Counted from the first letter of the stretch, positions 8,341 through 17,013 are shown. The stretch: DNA of 64,000 nucleotides from Dehalococcoidia bacterium (GCA_020853755.1 JADYYG010000051.1:119188-183187), one strand, 5' to 3'. The notes: generated by a model not told the origin, from the sequence alone. Translations and numbers: made by a program.

Positions 8341-8958
8341 ATGGGATTCGACATCGAGGCCATCATCAAAACCGCCGGATACGTGGGCCTCTTCCTCATC
8401 GTCTTTGCCGAAACCGGGTTGCTCATCGGCTTCTTCCTCCCGGGCGACACCCTGCTGCTTTCGGCGGGGCTGCTCATCCAGCAAGACAAGGTCGGGCTCG
8501 AGCTCTGGGTGCTGATCCCGCTCCTCGTCGCTGCTGCCATTATCGGCGATGCGGTGGGCTACCAGGTGGGCAAGCACACCGGGCCGCGCATCTTCCGTAA
8601 AGAGGACAGCCGCCTGTTCCATCGCGACCACCTGCTGCGGGCGCAAAACTTCTATGACCGCCACGGCGGCAAGACCATCGTCCTCGCGCGCTTTCTCGCC
8701 TTCATTCGAACCTTTGCGCCGACCGTGGCCGGGGCCGCGAAGATGCCCTACAGCAAGTTTGCCAGCTACAACGTTGTCGGCGCGGCGCTCTGGGTGCCTT
8801 CGATGACGCTGACCGGCTACTACTTCGGCAAGGCCATCCCGGCGAACTCCATCGACCTCTTCTTCATCGGCCTCGTGGTGCTGATGGTCGCGGCTTCGAC
8901 GGCCCCGGCGCTCTTCCACCTCTGGCGCGAACGGCGGAAAGGCCACGCCGCGCAGTAG
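8341..8958 (+). CDS. DedA (VTT-domain) family membrane protein
   Basis: A 205-residue polytopic membrane protein. The DedA signature is clear: FAETGLLIGFFLPGDTLLL (about 22-40), a GDAVGYQVGKHTGPRIF loop, KTIVLARFLAFIRTFAPTVAG with the conserved Arg and Pro, and a C-terminal re-entrant and membrane segment. DedA proteins act in lipid scrambling or flipping and membrane-potential maintenance. ATG 8341 was preferred over an upstream ATG because it is preceded by TACGCT at 8327-8332 (8-nt gap, leaderless type). The next gene, purH, starts behind a riboswitch. Confidence 0.9.
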   Translation: MGFDIEAIIKTAGYVGLFLIVFAETGLLIGFFLPGDTLLLSAGLLIQQDKVGLELWVLIPLLVAAAIIGDAVGYQVGKHTGPRIFRKEDSRLFHRDHLLRAQNFYDRHGGKTIVLARFLAFIRTFAPTVAGAAKMPYSKFASYNVVGAALWVPSMTLTGYYFGKAIPANSIDLFFIGLVVLMVAASTAPALFHLWRERRKGHAAQ

Positions 8959-8975
8959 CCCCCGCGCGTTCGTGC

Positions 8976-8981
8976 TAGAAT
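8976..8981 (+). promoter_or_regulatory. -10 element TAGAAT upstream of the ZTP riboswitch
   Basis: TAGAAT lies about 7 nt before the first conserved bases of the riboswitch, so the purH transcript should begin directly with the aptamer. Confidence 0.5.
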
Positions 8982-8987
8982 CCTGAT

Positions 8988-9060
8988 CCCGGGCAACTGG
9001 CGAGTTCGTGGAGCACCACGAGGGAGCCCGGATGAAACCGCATGGTCGCTCGCCTGGGCC
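8988..9060 (+). ncRNA. ZTP (pfl motif) riboswitch controlling purH
   Basis: The conserved parts of the pfl aptamer are present in order: GGGCAACTGGCGA at 8991-9003, a GTGGAGCACCAC hairpin at about 9008-9019, GAGGGAGCCCG closing the first helix at 9020-9030, then the pseudoknot block CGCCTGGGC at 9051-9059. This RNA senses the folate-stress alarmone ZTP/ZMP and classically precedes purH. A T-run (9093-9097) in GGGGCCTTTTTCG follows and may belong to the expression platform, although I do not see a perfect terminator stem. Confidence 0.88.
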
Positions 9061-9171
9061 GAAGGTCTCGTCGCATACGCAGCGCACGGGGCCTTTTTCG
9101 TTCCCCCTGGGGCGCCGGGCCTGCCGTTCTCAGTGCTGCCTGCGCCCCCTGAAACCCTGGAGGGTAGCCCT

Positions 9172-10752
9172 GTGCGCGCACTGCTCGGCGTATACGACAA
9201 GACTGGTATCGAAGACTTCGCTCGCGGCCTCGTTGGCCTCGGCTGGGAGATCGTCTCCACTGGCGGCACCTTCGCCACGCTCGAAAAAGCGGGCATCCCG
9301 GTGCGAAAGGTCGAAGACATCACGGGCTTCCCCGAGATGCTCGACGGCCGCGTCAAGACGCTCCACCCGGTCGTCCACGGGGGCATCCTCGCCCGGCGCG
9401 ATATGCCCTCGCACATGGCTGCCCTCGCCGAGCACGGCATCGGCGGGATCGACCTCGTCTGCTGCAACCTCTACCCGTTCGTCGCGACGGTCACGAAGCC
9501 GGGCGTCACCTTCGAAGAAGGCATCGAGAACATCGACATCGGCGGACCGACGATGCTCCGGGCGGCCGCGAAGAACCACAAGGACGTCGTCGTGGTCGTC
9601 AACCCGGGCGACTACGGCGCGGTTCTCGAACACCTGAAAGCGGGCGACCTCGGCGCGGAAGGCCGGCTGCACCTCGCCTACCAGGCCTTCGCGCACGTCG
9701 CCGCCTATGACAGCGCCGTTTCCGAATGGCTCTTCGCCCAGTTCAACGAAGAAGCGCGCCAGAAGCCTCGCGGACAGATCACGCTCCCGCTGCAACTCGT
9801 GGAGACGCTCCGCTACGGCGAAAACCCCCACCAGTCGGCCGCGTTCTACCGCGACGGCTCCCTCGCCGAACAGGGCCGCGGCGGCATCGCGACGGCGGTC
9901 CAGCATCACGGCAAAGAGATGTCGTACAACAACTACCTCGACGCCGATGCGGCGTGGAACTGCGTGAACGACTTCACCGGGCCGAGCTGTGTCATCGTGA
10001 AGCACACGAACCCGTGCGGCGTGGCCACGCGCGAGGACATCCTCGAGGCCTACCGCCTCTCCGTCCGCGCCGATGCGACCAGCGCCTACGGGGGCATCGT
10101 CGCCTTCAACCGGCCCGTCGATGAGGCCCTCGCCCGCGAACTGCGCGAATTCCGCAGCCCGAATGACGGCGAAACGCGCATGTTCTACGAGATCGTGGTC
10201 GCGCCCGGCTACACGCCCGAAGGCCTGACGGTTCTCAAGGGGAAGTCGAAGGACCTCCGCATCCTCGAAGCGCAGCCGCGCCTGCCCGGCGGCCGCGCCT
10301 ACCGCCAGGTTGGCGGCGGCTGGCTCGCCCAGGACGCCGACGACCGTCGGCCCGAGGACATCGAGTTCAAGGTGGTCACCGGCCGCCAGCCAACGCCGCA
10401 GGAGCTTGAGGACGCGAAGTTCGCCTGGCGCTGCGTGAAGCACGTGAAGAGCAACGCCATCACGGTGGCGAAGGACGGCCGCCTGCTCGGCATGGGCAGC
10501 GGCCAGCCGAACCGCGTGAAGAGCGTCGAGATTGCCATGGAGAAGGCGGCCGCCGAGGTGAAGGGCGCCACGCTCGCCAGTGACGCATTCTTCCCGTTCG
10601 CCTGGGGCGATTCGATCGAGAAGGCCTGCCAGGCCGGGGTCTCGGTCATCGTCCACCCGGGCGGTTCGCTCCGTGACCAGGACGGCATCGACTGCTGCAA
10701 CAAGTATGGCGTGACGATGGTGCTCACGGGCACCCGCCACTTCCGCCACTAA
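9172..10752 (+). CDS. purH: Bifunctional AICAR transformylase / IMP cyclohydrolase
   Basis: Catalyses the last two steps of purine synthesis: formylation of AICAR and ring closure to IMP. The N-terminal MGS-like cyclohydrolase domain shows YDKTGIEDFA, STGGTFATLEKAGI and DGRVKTLHP; the C-terminal transformylase domain shows the catalytic KHTNPCG block and SAYGGIVAFN, and ends in DQDGIDCCNKYGVTMVLTGTRHFRH. GTG 9172 is chosen because GGAGGG lies 8 nt upstream and it starts the homologous region (526 residues). The ZTP riboswitch in the leader should raise expression when the purH substrate ZMP/ZTP accumulates. Confidence 0.96.
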   Translation: MRALLGVYDKTGIEDFARGLVGLGWEIVSTGGTFATLEKAGIPVRKVEDITGFPEMLDGRVKTLHPVVHGGILARRDMPSHMAALAEHGIGGIDLVCCNLYPFVATVTKPGVTFEEGIENIDIGGPTMLRAAAKNHKDVVVVVNPGDYGAVLEHLKAGDLGAEGRLHLAYQAFAHVAAYDSAVSEWLFAQFNEEARQKPRGQITLPLQLVETLRYGENPHQSAAFYRDGSLAEQGRGGIATAVQHHGKEMSYNNYLDADAAWNCVNDFTGPSCVIVKHTNPCGVATREDILEAYRLSVRADATSAYGGIVAFNRPVDEALARELREFRSPNDGETRMFYEIVVAPGYTPEGLTVLKGKSKDLRILEAQPRLPGGRAYRQVGGGWLAQDADDRRPEDIEFKVVTGRQPTPQELEDAKFAWRCVKHVKSNAITVAKDGRLLGMGSGQPNRVKSVEIAMEKAAAEVKGATLASDAFFPFAWGDSIEKACQAGVSVIVHPGGSLRDQDGIDCCNKYGVTMVLTGTRHFRH

Positions 10753-10769
10753 GGCTCCCACCGCCACCC

Positions 10770-11114
10770 CGTTCCGGGCGCGGTTCCCTTCCGTGGTGGG
10801 CGTGCGCGCGTGGGGTGCAGGGCGGCGGCTGAGCGGTGGTTCGAACGTGCCCTTGCTGACGCGCGGGCCTTCGCTGATTTGAGGGTGGGTGAGAGAACCG
10901 CGAGCGGAAGTGAGCGGATCGTGGCGCGCGCGGAGGGTTGCGCGGCAGCCTCCACGGTCCCGCTCGGATGACGATCCGCTCACTGCCGTGCGCGGTTCCC
11001 TTCCGTGGTCGGCCGGCGCCCGTGGTTAGCGTGGCGGCGGAGCGGCGGTTCGAACCGTGCCCCCACTGCCGTGCGCGGTTCCCTTCCGTGGTCGGCCGGC
11101 GCCCGTGCTTAGCG
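10770..11114. repeat. Composite intergenic repeat (repeat family 2, locus 2)
   Basis: This 356-bp gap between purH and the AhpD-like gene is almost entirely repeat. Family-2 arms occur inverted at 10891-10919 (degenerate) and forward at 10974-11002. A 50-nt stretch at 10981-11030 is repeated directly at 11064-11113 with one difference. A CCTTGCTGACGCGCGGGCC block is at about 10850-10869, and GGGCGCGGTTCCCTTCCG at 10777-10794. The distal copy supplies the last codons of the gene ending at 11109. I see no gene here. Confidence 0.7.
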
Positions 11115-11675
11115 GGCCATCCCGTGGTACTCGGGGTTCGGCATCGCGCCAACGCCGCTCATCAGGCGGTTCGTGAAGTTGAACATCGCCGTCACTTCCA
11201 CGATGTCCCACACGTCTTCGTCGCTGAAACCGACCGCCCGGAGTTCGTCGATGTCCTCTTCGGCGACGGTCACCGGGTCGAGGGTGAGCTTGACCGCGAA
11301 GTCGAGCATGGCCATGTGCTTTTCGCTCAGGCCGGCGCGGCGGTAGTCGAGCACCACACGGTCCGCCTTCACCGGGTCCTTCATCATGGCGCGGAGGGCG
11401 AAGCCGTGGCTCGTGAGGCAGTAGAGGCACTGGTTCTGCATCGAAACCACGACCGAGATCATCTCGCGCTCGACCTTGCCGAGGCCTTCGCTCGGCGTCA
11501 TCAGGTCCTCAAAATGGGCGCGCCACTTGTTCATCCGCGTCTCGCGCCAGGCGAACGCCTGGAAGACGTTGGGGACGAAGCCGAGCTTCGATTCGAGCTG
11601 TTCGAAGAGGGCGCGCGTTTCGGGCGCGCAGGTTTCGCGGTCGGCGATCGGGAACCAGGAGATACGGTCAGTCAT
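11109..11675 (-). CDS. AhpD/carboxymuconolactone-decarboxylase-like peroxidase-related protein
   Basis: A 188-residue alkylhydroperoxidase-fold protein of the peroxidase-related type. The redox motif C83-x-x-C86 with H90 (QCLYCLTSH) is intact, preceded by the conserved acidic helix around KVEREMISVVVS. Such proteins reduce peroxides or act as thiol-disulfide partners. Start ATG 11675 follows a leader with a TACCCT -10 element about 45 nt upstream. The final residues come from the family-2 repeat that abuts the stop codon, so the tail has probably been rewritten by the repeat. Confidence 0.85.
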   Translation of the reverse strand: MTDRISWFPIADRETCAPETRALFEQLESKLGFVPNVFQAFAWRETRMNKWRAHFEDLMTPSEGLGKVEREMISVVVSMQNQCLYCLTSHGFALRAMMKDPVKADRVVLDYRRAGLSEKHMAMLDFAVKLTLDPVTVAEEDIDELRAVGFSDEDVWDIVEVTAMFNFTNRLMSGVGAMPNPEYHGMAR

Positions 11676-11775
11676 TGGCGTTTCCGTTCCATGTGCGAGG
11701 TTGCGGGCGCTGCGCCTAGGGTACCGTGAATTCGCCTTGGGGATCGGCGCCCTTGCGCGAAATCAGCGCCGCCGC

Positions 11776-12333
11776 TCAGTTCACGCCCGGGTCACGCGGG
11801 GCGTAGGCGAACATCGCGAGCTTGCCCGGCTGGCGGCGAAGGACGTCCCGCCAGAGGGTCTCCGGCTCGCGGGTGAAAGGGTCCTCGGGCGTGGCGTCGA
11901 CCACGAACCAGGACTCCTCCTGCAGTTCGCCTTCGAGCTGGCCGGCGCCCCAGCCGGAGTAGCCCGCGAACAGCCGCACCTCGTCGATGGCCGCTTCCAC
12001 CTCCTCGATCGGCTTGCCGAGGTCGAGCAGGCCGACGCGGCCGATGACGGCGTTCGGCGTCGGCGTGATGATCCAGTCCTTCCAGCGGCCGAGGGCGAGC
12101 GCCGAACTCGTCTCGACCGGTCCGCCGCTGAAGACGTAGCCCGGCTCCCGCACCAGCGGCACGAACTGGGGCAGGTGCGCCGCCACTGCTTCGGACTTCA
12201 GTGGCCGGTTGATGACGACACCGAGGGCGCCCTTCTCGTCATGCGCGCACATGAGCACAACCGTCCGGAAGAACGTCGGCTCGGTGATGCGCAGGCTGGC
12301 GACGAGGAGCTTCCCGGCGAGTGATTCGGCCAC
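11776..12333 (-). CDS. YqgE/AlgH family protein (DUF179)
   Basis: A 185-residue protein with the family blocks GKLLVASLRITEPTFFRTVV, HDEKGALGVVINRPL, FSGGPVE and LFAGYSGWGAGQLEGEL, all diagnostic of YqgE/AlgH proteins. Their biochemical role is unclear. GTG 12333 is preceded by TACCGT (complement of 12340-12345) with 6 nt between, the leaderless arrangement seen repeatedly in this window. Confidence 0.93.
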   Translation of the reverse strand: MAESLAGKLLVASLRITEPTFFRTVVLMCAHDEKGALGVVINRPLKSEAVAAHLPQFVPLVREPGYVFSGGPVETSSALALGRWKDWIITPTPNAVIGRVGLLDLGKPIEEVEAAIDEVRLFAGYSGWGAGQLEGELQEESWFVVDATPEDPFTREPETLWRDVLRRQPGKLAMFAYAPRDPGVN

Positions 12334-12339
12334 GCCAAA

Positions 12340-12345
12340 ACGGTA
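12340..12345 (-). promoter_or_regulatory. -10 element TACCGT, leaderless configuration (YqgE)
   Basis: TACCGT ends 6 nt before GTG 12333 on the minus strand. Confidence 0.5.
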
Positions 12346-12369
12346 CCAGACCCGGCGCAGTCGCGGCGT

Positions 12370-13401
12370 TTACTCGCGGGCGATCTCGGCCATCAGCTCG
12401 ACGGCCGCGTCGTCACCCGAGACGGTGATGCCGGTGAGGCCGCTGTCGGCCCACGCCTTGTACCGTTCGCGGATGCGGTCCGGCGGGCCGACGAGTGCGC
12501 CGTCGTCGCAGAATTCGTCAGGGACGGCCTCCATCGCTTCGCCCTTGCGGTGAGCGAGGTAGAGCTCCTGGATCGTCTTTGCGGCATCGCCATAGCCGCG
12601 GCGAACCATCATGTCGTTGTGGAAGTTCTTGTCCTTGTGGCCCATGCCGCCGACGTAGAGGGCGATCTGCGGCTTCATCTGGCGGAAGGCTTCGCGCACG
12701 TCGTTCGTGATGATGACGCGGACGCTGGTCTGCATCTCGAAGTTCTTCCAGCTCTTGCCGTTGCCTGCGCGTGCGAACCCCTCTTCAATCCACTGCCGGT
12801 ACATCGGCGCGAGAGCCGGGACGAAGCCGAGCGGGAGGATGCCGTCGGCCACTTCGGCGGCCATGCGGACGTTCGTTTCAGTGCCGCTGCCGAGCCACAC
12901 CGGGATGTCCGGGTTCATGTGGAGGATGGACTTCAGGGGCTTGCCGATGCCCATCGCGCCGGGGCCCTTGTAGGGCAGCTGGAACTCCTTGCCGTCGTGG
13001 GTCACCGGCTCATCGCGGGCGAACACCTTCTTCATGATCTGGACGTAGTCCTTGAGCCGGTAGTAGGGGCGCCCCCACGGCTGGCCGTACCAGCCTTCGA
13101 CGATCTGCGGACCCGAGACGCCGAGCCCGGCGATCATCCGGCCGCCGCCGGAAAGCGCGTCGACGGTGGCGCACTGCATCGCGCACATTGCGGGCGAACG
13201 GCCGGCCAGCTGCATGATGCCGGTACCCAGCCGGATTTTCTTCGTCAGCGCGGCGATGTACGCGAGCGGCGTAATCGCATCCGAGCCGTAGGCCTCGGCC
13301 GTCCAGACCGAGTCATAGCCGAGGGACTCCGCGTGGAGGACCTTTTCGATAGGGAGACGCATGTCCGCGCCCGAGTAGCCAACGCCAATGCCGAGTTTCA
13401 C
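12370..13401 (-). CDS. LLM-class (probably F420-dependent) oxidoreductase
   Basis: A 343-residue luciferase-like TIM-barrel enzyme. It begins VKLGIGVGYSGADMRLP and shows YDSVWTAEAYGSDAITPLAY, LGTGIMQLAGRSPAM, MIAGLGVSGPQIVEGW and IPVWLGSGTETNVRMAAEVADG, matching F420-dependent members rather than bacterial luciferase. GTG 13401 is preferred to the further GTG 13437 because it begins the domain. Substrate cannot be inferred. It is co-oriented with the hydrolase upstream (66-nt gap) and could be cotranscribed. Confidence 0.9.
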   Translation of the reverse strand: MKLGIGVGYSGADMRLPIEKVLHAESLGYDSVWTAEAYGSDAITPLAYIAALTKKIRLGTGIMQLAGRSPAMCAMQCATVDALSGGGRMIAGLGVSGPQIVEGWYGQPWGRPYYRLKDYVQIMKKVFARDEPVTHDGKEFQLPYKGPGAMGIGKPLKSILHMNPDIPVWLGSGTETNVRMAAEVADGILPLGFVPALAPMYRQWIEEGFARAGNGKSWKNFEMQTSVRVIITNDVREAFRQMKPQIALYVGGMGHKDKNFHNDMMVRRGYGDAAKTIQELYLAHRKGEAMEAVPDEFCDDGALVGPPDRIRERYKAWADSGLTGITVSGDDAAVELMAEIARE

Positions 13402-13467
13402 CGTGGGGCCTCGCTGGTTCGAAAGTTGCGGGCGCACGGTATCACGAACGGTCCGCCGCGCGCGCCC

Positions 13468-14313
13468 TCAGCCCGCGTTGACCGTCCGCTTGCCAGCGAC
13501 GCTGTCACCATCTTCGACGTCGGCGAGGAACTGGAGGACTTCGCGGGCGTAGGCCTCGGGGCGCTGTACCGGTACGCCGTGGCCGGTTCCCTTGAAGACC
13601 AGGTAGCGCGCGCCCGGGAGTTCGCGAACCATTACGTCCGAGGCGCTCTGCACCGGGTCCTGGTCGCCGATGCAGACGAGGACCGGCATCGTGATGCGTT
13701 CCTTGAGGACGGGAAGGAGGTCTGGGCGCTCGCGGCGCACCTTCGCGGCGCCGAGGAAGCCCTCCCGGGAGAGGCGCGCGAAGCGGTTGCGCAGGCCCTC
13801 GGCGAGGAACGGGTCGGCCACCTCGCGGGCCGCACGTTTGCCCACTTCGGCCGGGCCGAAGCGGTCGACCAGGTCGCAGCGAGCATCGATGCCGGCCTCG
13901 CGGGCGAGGTACGGTTCGCCGTAGTCGGGGTGGCTGTAGGCCGCCGACGTGTCGCTGAGGACGAGGCCGGCCACGCGCGCCGGGTCGTTCGCGGCGAACT
14001 GCAACGCCACCATGCCGCCGAAGCTGCACCCGACGAGCGCGCAGATATCCACCTCGAGGGCGTCGAGCAGCGCGGCGAGGTCGGCGGCGTAAGCGTCCAT
14101 GGTGTAGGCGTCGAGGTCTTCCGGCGCGGTCGTCTGGCCGTGCCCGCGCAGGTCCGGCGCGATGACCCGGTAGTCCTGGCTGAAGGCGTCGACCACCGGG
14201 AGCCACATCCGGTTGTCGCTCGTGAAGCCGTGGAGGAGGACCACGGCCGGGGCCTCGCGGTCGCCCGCTTCGCCGTAATGGATGGTGAAGTCGCCCGTGG
14301 TGATTTCCGGCAT
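13468..14313 (-). CDS. Alpha/beta hydrolase
   Basis: A 281-residue alpha/beta-hydrolase-fold protein. The HGF oxyanion block (VVLLHGFTSDNRMW), APDLRGHG, the nucleophile elbow GCSFGG (Ser of GxSxG) and a late GTGHGVPVQRPE with the catalytic His are present; the acid is likely in IGDQDPVQ. It resembles 3-oxoadipate enol-lactonase or esterase relatives but the substrate is open. ATG 14313 has TACGCT (complement of 14320-14325) 6 nt upstream, the leaderless type. Confidence 0.9.
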   Translation of the reverse strand: MPEITTGDFTIHYGEAGDREAPAVVLLHGFTSDNRMWLPVVDAFSQDYRVIAPDLRGHGQTTAPEDLDAYTMDAYAADLAALLDALEVDICALVGCSFGGMVALQFAANDPARVAGLVLSDTSAAYSHPDYGEPYLAREAGIDARCDLVDRFGPAEVGKRAAREVADPFLAEGLRNRFARLSREGFLGAAKVRRERPDLLPVLKERITMPVLVCIGDQDPVQSASDVMVRELPGARYLVFKGTGHGVPVQRPEAYAREVLQFLADVEDGDSVAGKRTVNAG

Positions 14314-14319
14314 GAGGCG

Positions 14320-14325
14320 AGCGTA
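14320..14325 (-). promoter_or_regulatory. -10 element TACGCT, leaderless configuration (hydrolase)
   Basis: TACGCT ends 6 nt before ATG 14313 on the minus strand. Confidence 0.45.
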
Positions 14326-14352
14326 CCAGAGCGGCGCACTAGCAGGGTGAAC

Positions 14353-15192
14353 TCAAGGTGCCCTGCCGCTGCCCTTGCCGGTACCGGGTGTGGTGTTGCC
14401 ACCGTTCCCATTGCCGTTGCCGGGTGTGGCGTTGCCACCGTTGCCATTGCCGGTGCCGGGTGTCGCATTGCCGCCGTTGCCATTGCCGTTGCCGGGTGTC
14501 GCATTGCCGCCGTTGCCACTGCCGTTGCCAGAACCGGGTGTGGCGTTGCCGCCGTTGCCGCTGCCGTTGCCAGAACCGGGTGTGGCGTTGCCGCCGTTGC
14601 CGCTGCCGTTGCCAGAACCGGGTGTGGCGTTGCCGCCGTTGCCGTTACCGGAACCGGGTGTCGCACTGCCGCCGTTACTGGGACCCGGTGTGGGAGTGGC
14701 CTTCACAGGAGGCTGGGTTGGCGTTGGTGTTGCCTGCCAGGGAACGCCGGGGTCAAGGCCTGAGCCGGGCGGAAGCGCCGTCGGCTGTGGAGGCACGGGT
14801 GTGATTGTCGGCTGTGGTTTCGCCGGTGAACTGCGGGTGGGCAGTTGAGGGCTCCCAGGAGTGGCGGTGGCGGTCGGCCCCGGCGTTTGGGAGGCGGCTG
14901 TTCGCGGCGAGGGAGCTGGCACAGGATACCACCCTCCCGCTCCTTTAGCCGGACTGCCTACATCATCGACGGCGGCGTCGCGCCGAGCCGCTTCAATGAT
15001 CTCTGGACGTAACGGCGCGAACCTGACGCCGCGAGGTGAGGCCGAGTAGTCGACGGCCACATGTGATTGAAGGTCAGCATCGATGACAGCCGTGCGCGGC
15101 CCTGCGCTCGCCCCGAAGTAGGAGACAGCGAATGTGGCGGCCGTGATGAGCGCGACCGCCAGAGTGGCAGGCGGGTTAAGCAACATTCCCAC
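14353..15192 (-). CDS. Membrane-anchored Pro/Thr- and Gly/Asn-rich repeat protein
   Basis: A 279-residue low-complexity protein. An N-terminal hydrophobic segment (about 8-28, ATLAVALITAATFAVSYF) is followed by a short ordered region, a Pro/Thr/Ser-rich linker and about eight copies of a GNATPG-(G/N/S)n repeat. It is probably an extracellular stalk or matrix-like protein. It overlaps the end of the HD-GYP gene by 17 nt, so the two are translationally coupled. No enzyme motif. The opposite strand is also open through the repeat with a Leu/Pro reading, which is a composition effect. Confidence 0.65.
   Translation of the reverse strand: MGMLLNPPATLAVALITAATFAVSYFGASAGPRTAVIDADLQSHVAVDYSASPRGVRFAPLRPEIIEAARRDAAVDDVGSPAKGAGGWYPVPAPSPRTAASQTPGPTATATPGSPQLPTRSSPAKPQPTITPVPPQPTALPPGSGLDPGVPWQATPTPTQPPVKATPTPGPSNGGSATPGSGNGNGGNATPGSGNGSGNGGNATPGSGNGSGNGGNATPGSGNGSGNGGNATPGNGNGNGGNATPGTGNGNGGNATPGNGNGNGGNTTPGTGKGSGRAP
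14360..14690. repeat. Coding minisatellite, 36- and 42-nt units
   Basis: The tail of the Gly-rich gene is a tandem array. Protein units alternate between 12 residues (NATPGNGNGNGG) and 14 residues (NATPGSGNGSGNGG); three adjacent 14-residue units are identical. Slippage between units should make its length variable between strains. Confidence 0.75.
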
Positions 15193-16924
15193 CGTTCGCC
15201 CTCAGGAACTCCAGGCTCTCCACCCAACCGAACGTCTGTGCGGGCTGATTCGGCCTTCGCGCCTCCCAATGGCGTGCGAACCGCCGCAGGGTTCCGACCA
15301 CCTCCGGGTCGATGATCCCGCCCTCAGCTTCTCGCCATAAGGTGCGCAATGCTTCCTGGGGGCTCAGGCCACGGCGATATGGCCGATCGGTCGTGATGGC
15401 GTCATACATATCCGCAACAGCGGTGATCCGCGGGAAGATAGAGAGGTCGTCTCCGTGTAGCCCAAGGGGGTAGCCCGAACCGTCGATCCGTTCGTGGTGC
15501 CCACCCACGATTTCAAGGACTTCCTTTGGCAACTCCGCCCACTCGAGAATACGCAGCCCGATCGTAGGGTGCTGCTCAATCAAGTTGCGCTCTTCATCGT
15601 TTAGCTTTCCCGGCTTCAACAGGACGGTATCCCGAATACCGATTTTACCGATATCGTGTAAGAGACCACCAACGCGCAAATGGTGGAGCGATACCGGCGC
15701 CAGGCCCATCTCTCTACCCAGTTCGAAGGAGAGGTCACCGACCCGGATCGAGTGCCCCGCTGTGTACGGATCCCGGGCATCGATCGCGGAGGCAAGCGCC
15801 CCGATTGTCGCAATGTGCTGGCGCTCCAGGCGTTCCGCCATCGCATCGAAGCTCGCTCCCAGCAGGCCGATCTCGTCACCAGTGCGCACGTGGGAGCGGG
15901 CGCTCAGGTCGCCGTCGGAGACAGACCGCGCCGCCGTCACAAGCCTCCCCAGCGGGAACGTCAGACTGCGCGCGATCGCCCAGCCGATGAGGACCACGGC
16001 AAGCGTAATCGCGGAAAAGATCAGGCTCATGCGAAGGCGAGTGGAGTTGCTGGCCGTGCTTACGCCCTCCCGGGAAATCGCTGTCGCGAAGCCTCCCACC
16101 ACACTGCCGCGCAGTCGTAAGTCTCCGTTGAGGAATGCGTACTCCCGGCCAGTGACCGTGCCATCGCCGCTCAGCCCCGTACTCCCTCTGCTTCGGCCGC
16201 GGAAGAAGCCGTTTTCGTCAGTGGCGTCACCGGGATCGAATGTCGATGCGAGGAGATCCCCGTTCGTGGTGAACGCCGAAAACTCGCCGATACCTGTGCG
16301 CCTGGCATCGAGAAGCAGCGACCGAAGCTGTGTTGAAACGGCGACCGCTCCGATTACGGTGCCGGAATCATCGAAGATCGGTCCAGCGGTGAGAAGTACG
16401 GCCCCCTCGGGCGACGTCGCCAGCTGGGCCCATTTGTCTCCCAACGCATCGGCTCTGCCCATGATCGCTGCGGAAACGGTGGTCCAATCTGCTGGTGCTT
16501 GCCCACCGGGGAGCGCCATGGGCGAGCCATCCGAAGCCGTCCCTACACCGAAGAGGCGAAGCCCGGCGGCGTCGAATATCTCGACTCTCTCGGTGCGGGA
16601 GTTCGCCACCTGGGGCGCCGCGAGGGCTGCCAGCCGGGCTGAGTCGCGGGCCGCCACGGCTTCGTCCAGCCCCTGTGTGAAAGCAATAGCCCGGATGACC
16701 TCCAGGTGGTTGCGTTCTTGCTTGGCGAATCCATCGGAAAGGCGCTGGGATTCTGATACCAACTGCGACCGGAGCTTGTCATCCAGTGATGAAGACACAA
16801 GGCTCGTGATGTTCTGCGTGGCGAAAACGGCGAACATCCCGGTGAGCACGACGAAGGGGAGCATGATCTTCCACTTCACGCGCCGCAGTTTCAGGCCGCC
16901 AATCACCCCTGAGATGAGTTCCAT
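15176..16924 (-). CDS. HD-GYP domain sensor with extracytoplasmic region and HAMP
   Basis: A 582-residue signalling protein. First membrane helix about 18-38 (WKIMLPFVVLTGMFAVF), an extracytoplasmic cache-like sensor to about 295, second helix about 297-318, a HAMP linker (SLTFPLGRLVTAARSVSDGD) and a C-terminal HD-GYP domain. The HD metal site (LLHDIGKIGI) and the GYP signature (HHERIDGSGYPLGL) are intact, so c-di-GMP hydrolysis is expected. It lies in an operon with the downstream Gly-rich surface protein. Codon use is less GC-biased than its neighbours. Confidence 0.92.
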   Translation of the reverse strand: MELISGVIGGLKLRRVKWKIMLPFVVLTGMFAVFATQNITSLVSSSLDDKLRSQLVSESQRLSDGFAKQERNHLEVIRAIAFTQGLDEAVAARDSARLAALAAPQVANSRTERVEIFDAAGLRLFGVGTASDGSPMALPGGQAPADWTTVSAAIMGRADALGDKWAQLATSPEGAVLLTAGPIFDDSGTVIGAVAVSTQLRSLLLDARRTGIGEFSAFTTNGDLLASTFDPGDATDENGFFRGRSRGSTGLSGDGTVTGREYAFLNGDLRLRGSVVGGFATAISREGVSTASNSTRLRMSLIFSAITLAVVLIGWAIARSLTFPLGRLVTAARSVSDGDLSARSHVRTGDEIGLLGASFDAMAERLERQHIATIGALASAIDARDPYTAGHSIRVGDLSFELGREMGLAPVSLHHLRVGGLLHDIGKIGIRDTVLLKPGKLNDEERNLIEQHPTIGLRILEWAELPKEVLEIVGGHHERIDGSGYPLGLHGDDLSIFPRITAVADMYDAITTDRPYRRGLSPQEALRTLWREAEGGIIDPEVVGTLRRFARHWEARRPNQPAQTFGWVESLEFLRANGGNVA

Positions 16925-16983
16925 TTAGTGAATAGTTCGGCCGGGCACCACGTAATCCGCAGTGGTAATCCGCCGGACACGAA

Positions 16984-17013
16984 GAGAGGCGGCCCCGCGC
17001 GGGGCCGCCTCTC
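16984..17013. terminator. 30-bp perfect palindrome downstream of htpX
   Basis: GAGAGGCGGCCCCGC followed immediately by its exact complement gives a 15-bp stem with essentially no loop. It lies between the htpX stop (17040) and the HD-GYP start (16924). No T-run follows on either side, so it is a terminator candidate rather than a textbook one. Confidence 0.6.

Noticed and set aside
9130..10983. A 617-codon minus-strand frame over purH
   Set aside because: Antisense to purH; contains no domain I recognise.
12550..14763. A 737-codon open frame on the plus strand
   Set aside because: It runs antisense to the LLM enzyme, the hydrolase and the repeat gene, and its tail is the minisatellite in complement.
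14375..14848. Plus-strand Leu/Pro-rich open frame across the minisatellite
   Set aside because: It is the complement of the Gly-rich repeat gene, which has a membrane anchor and coupling to the HD-GYP gene.
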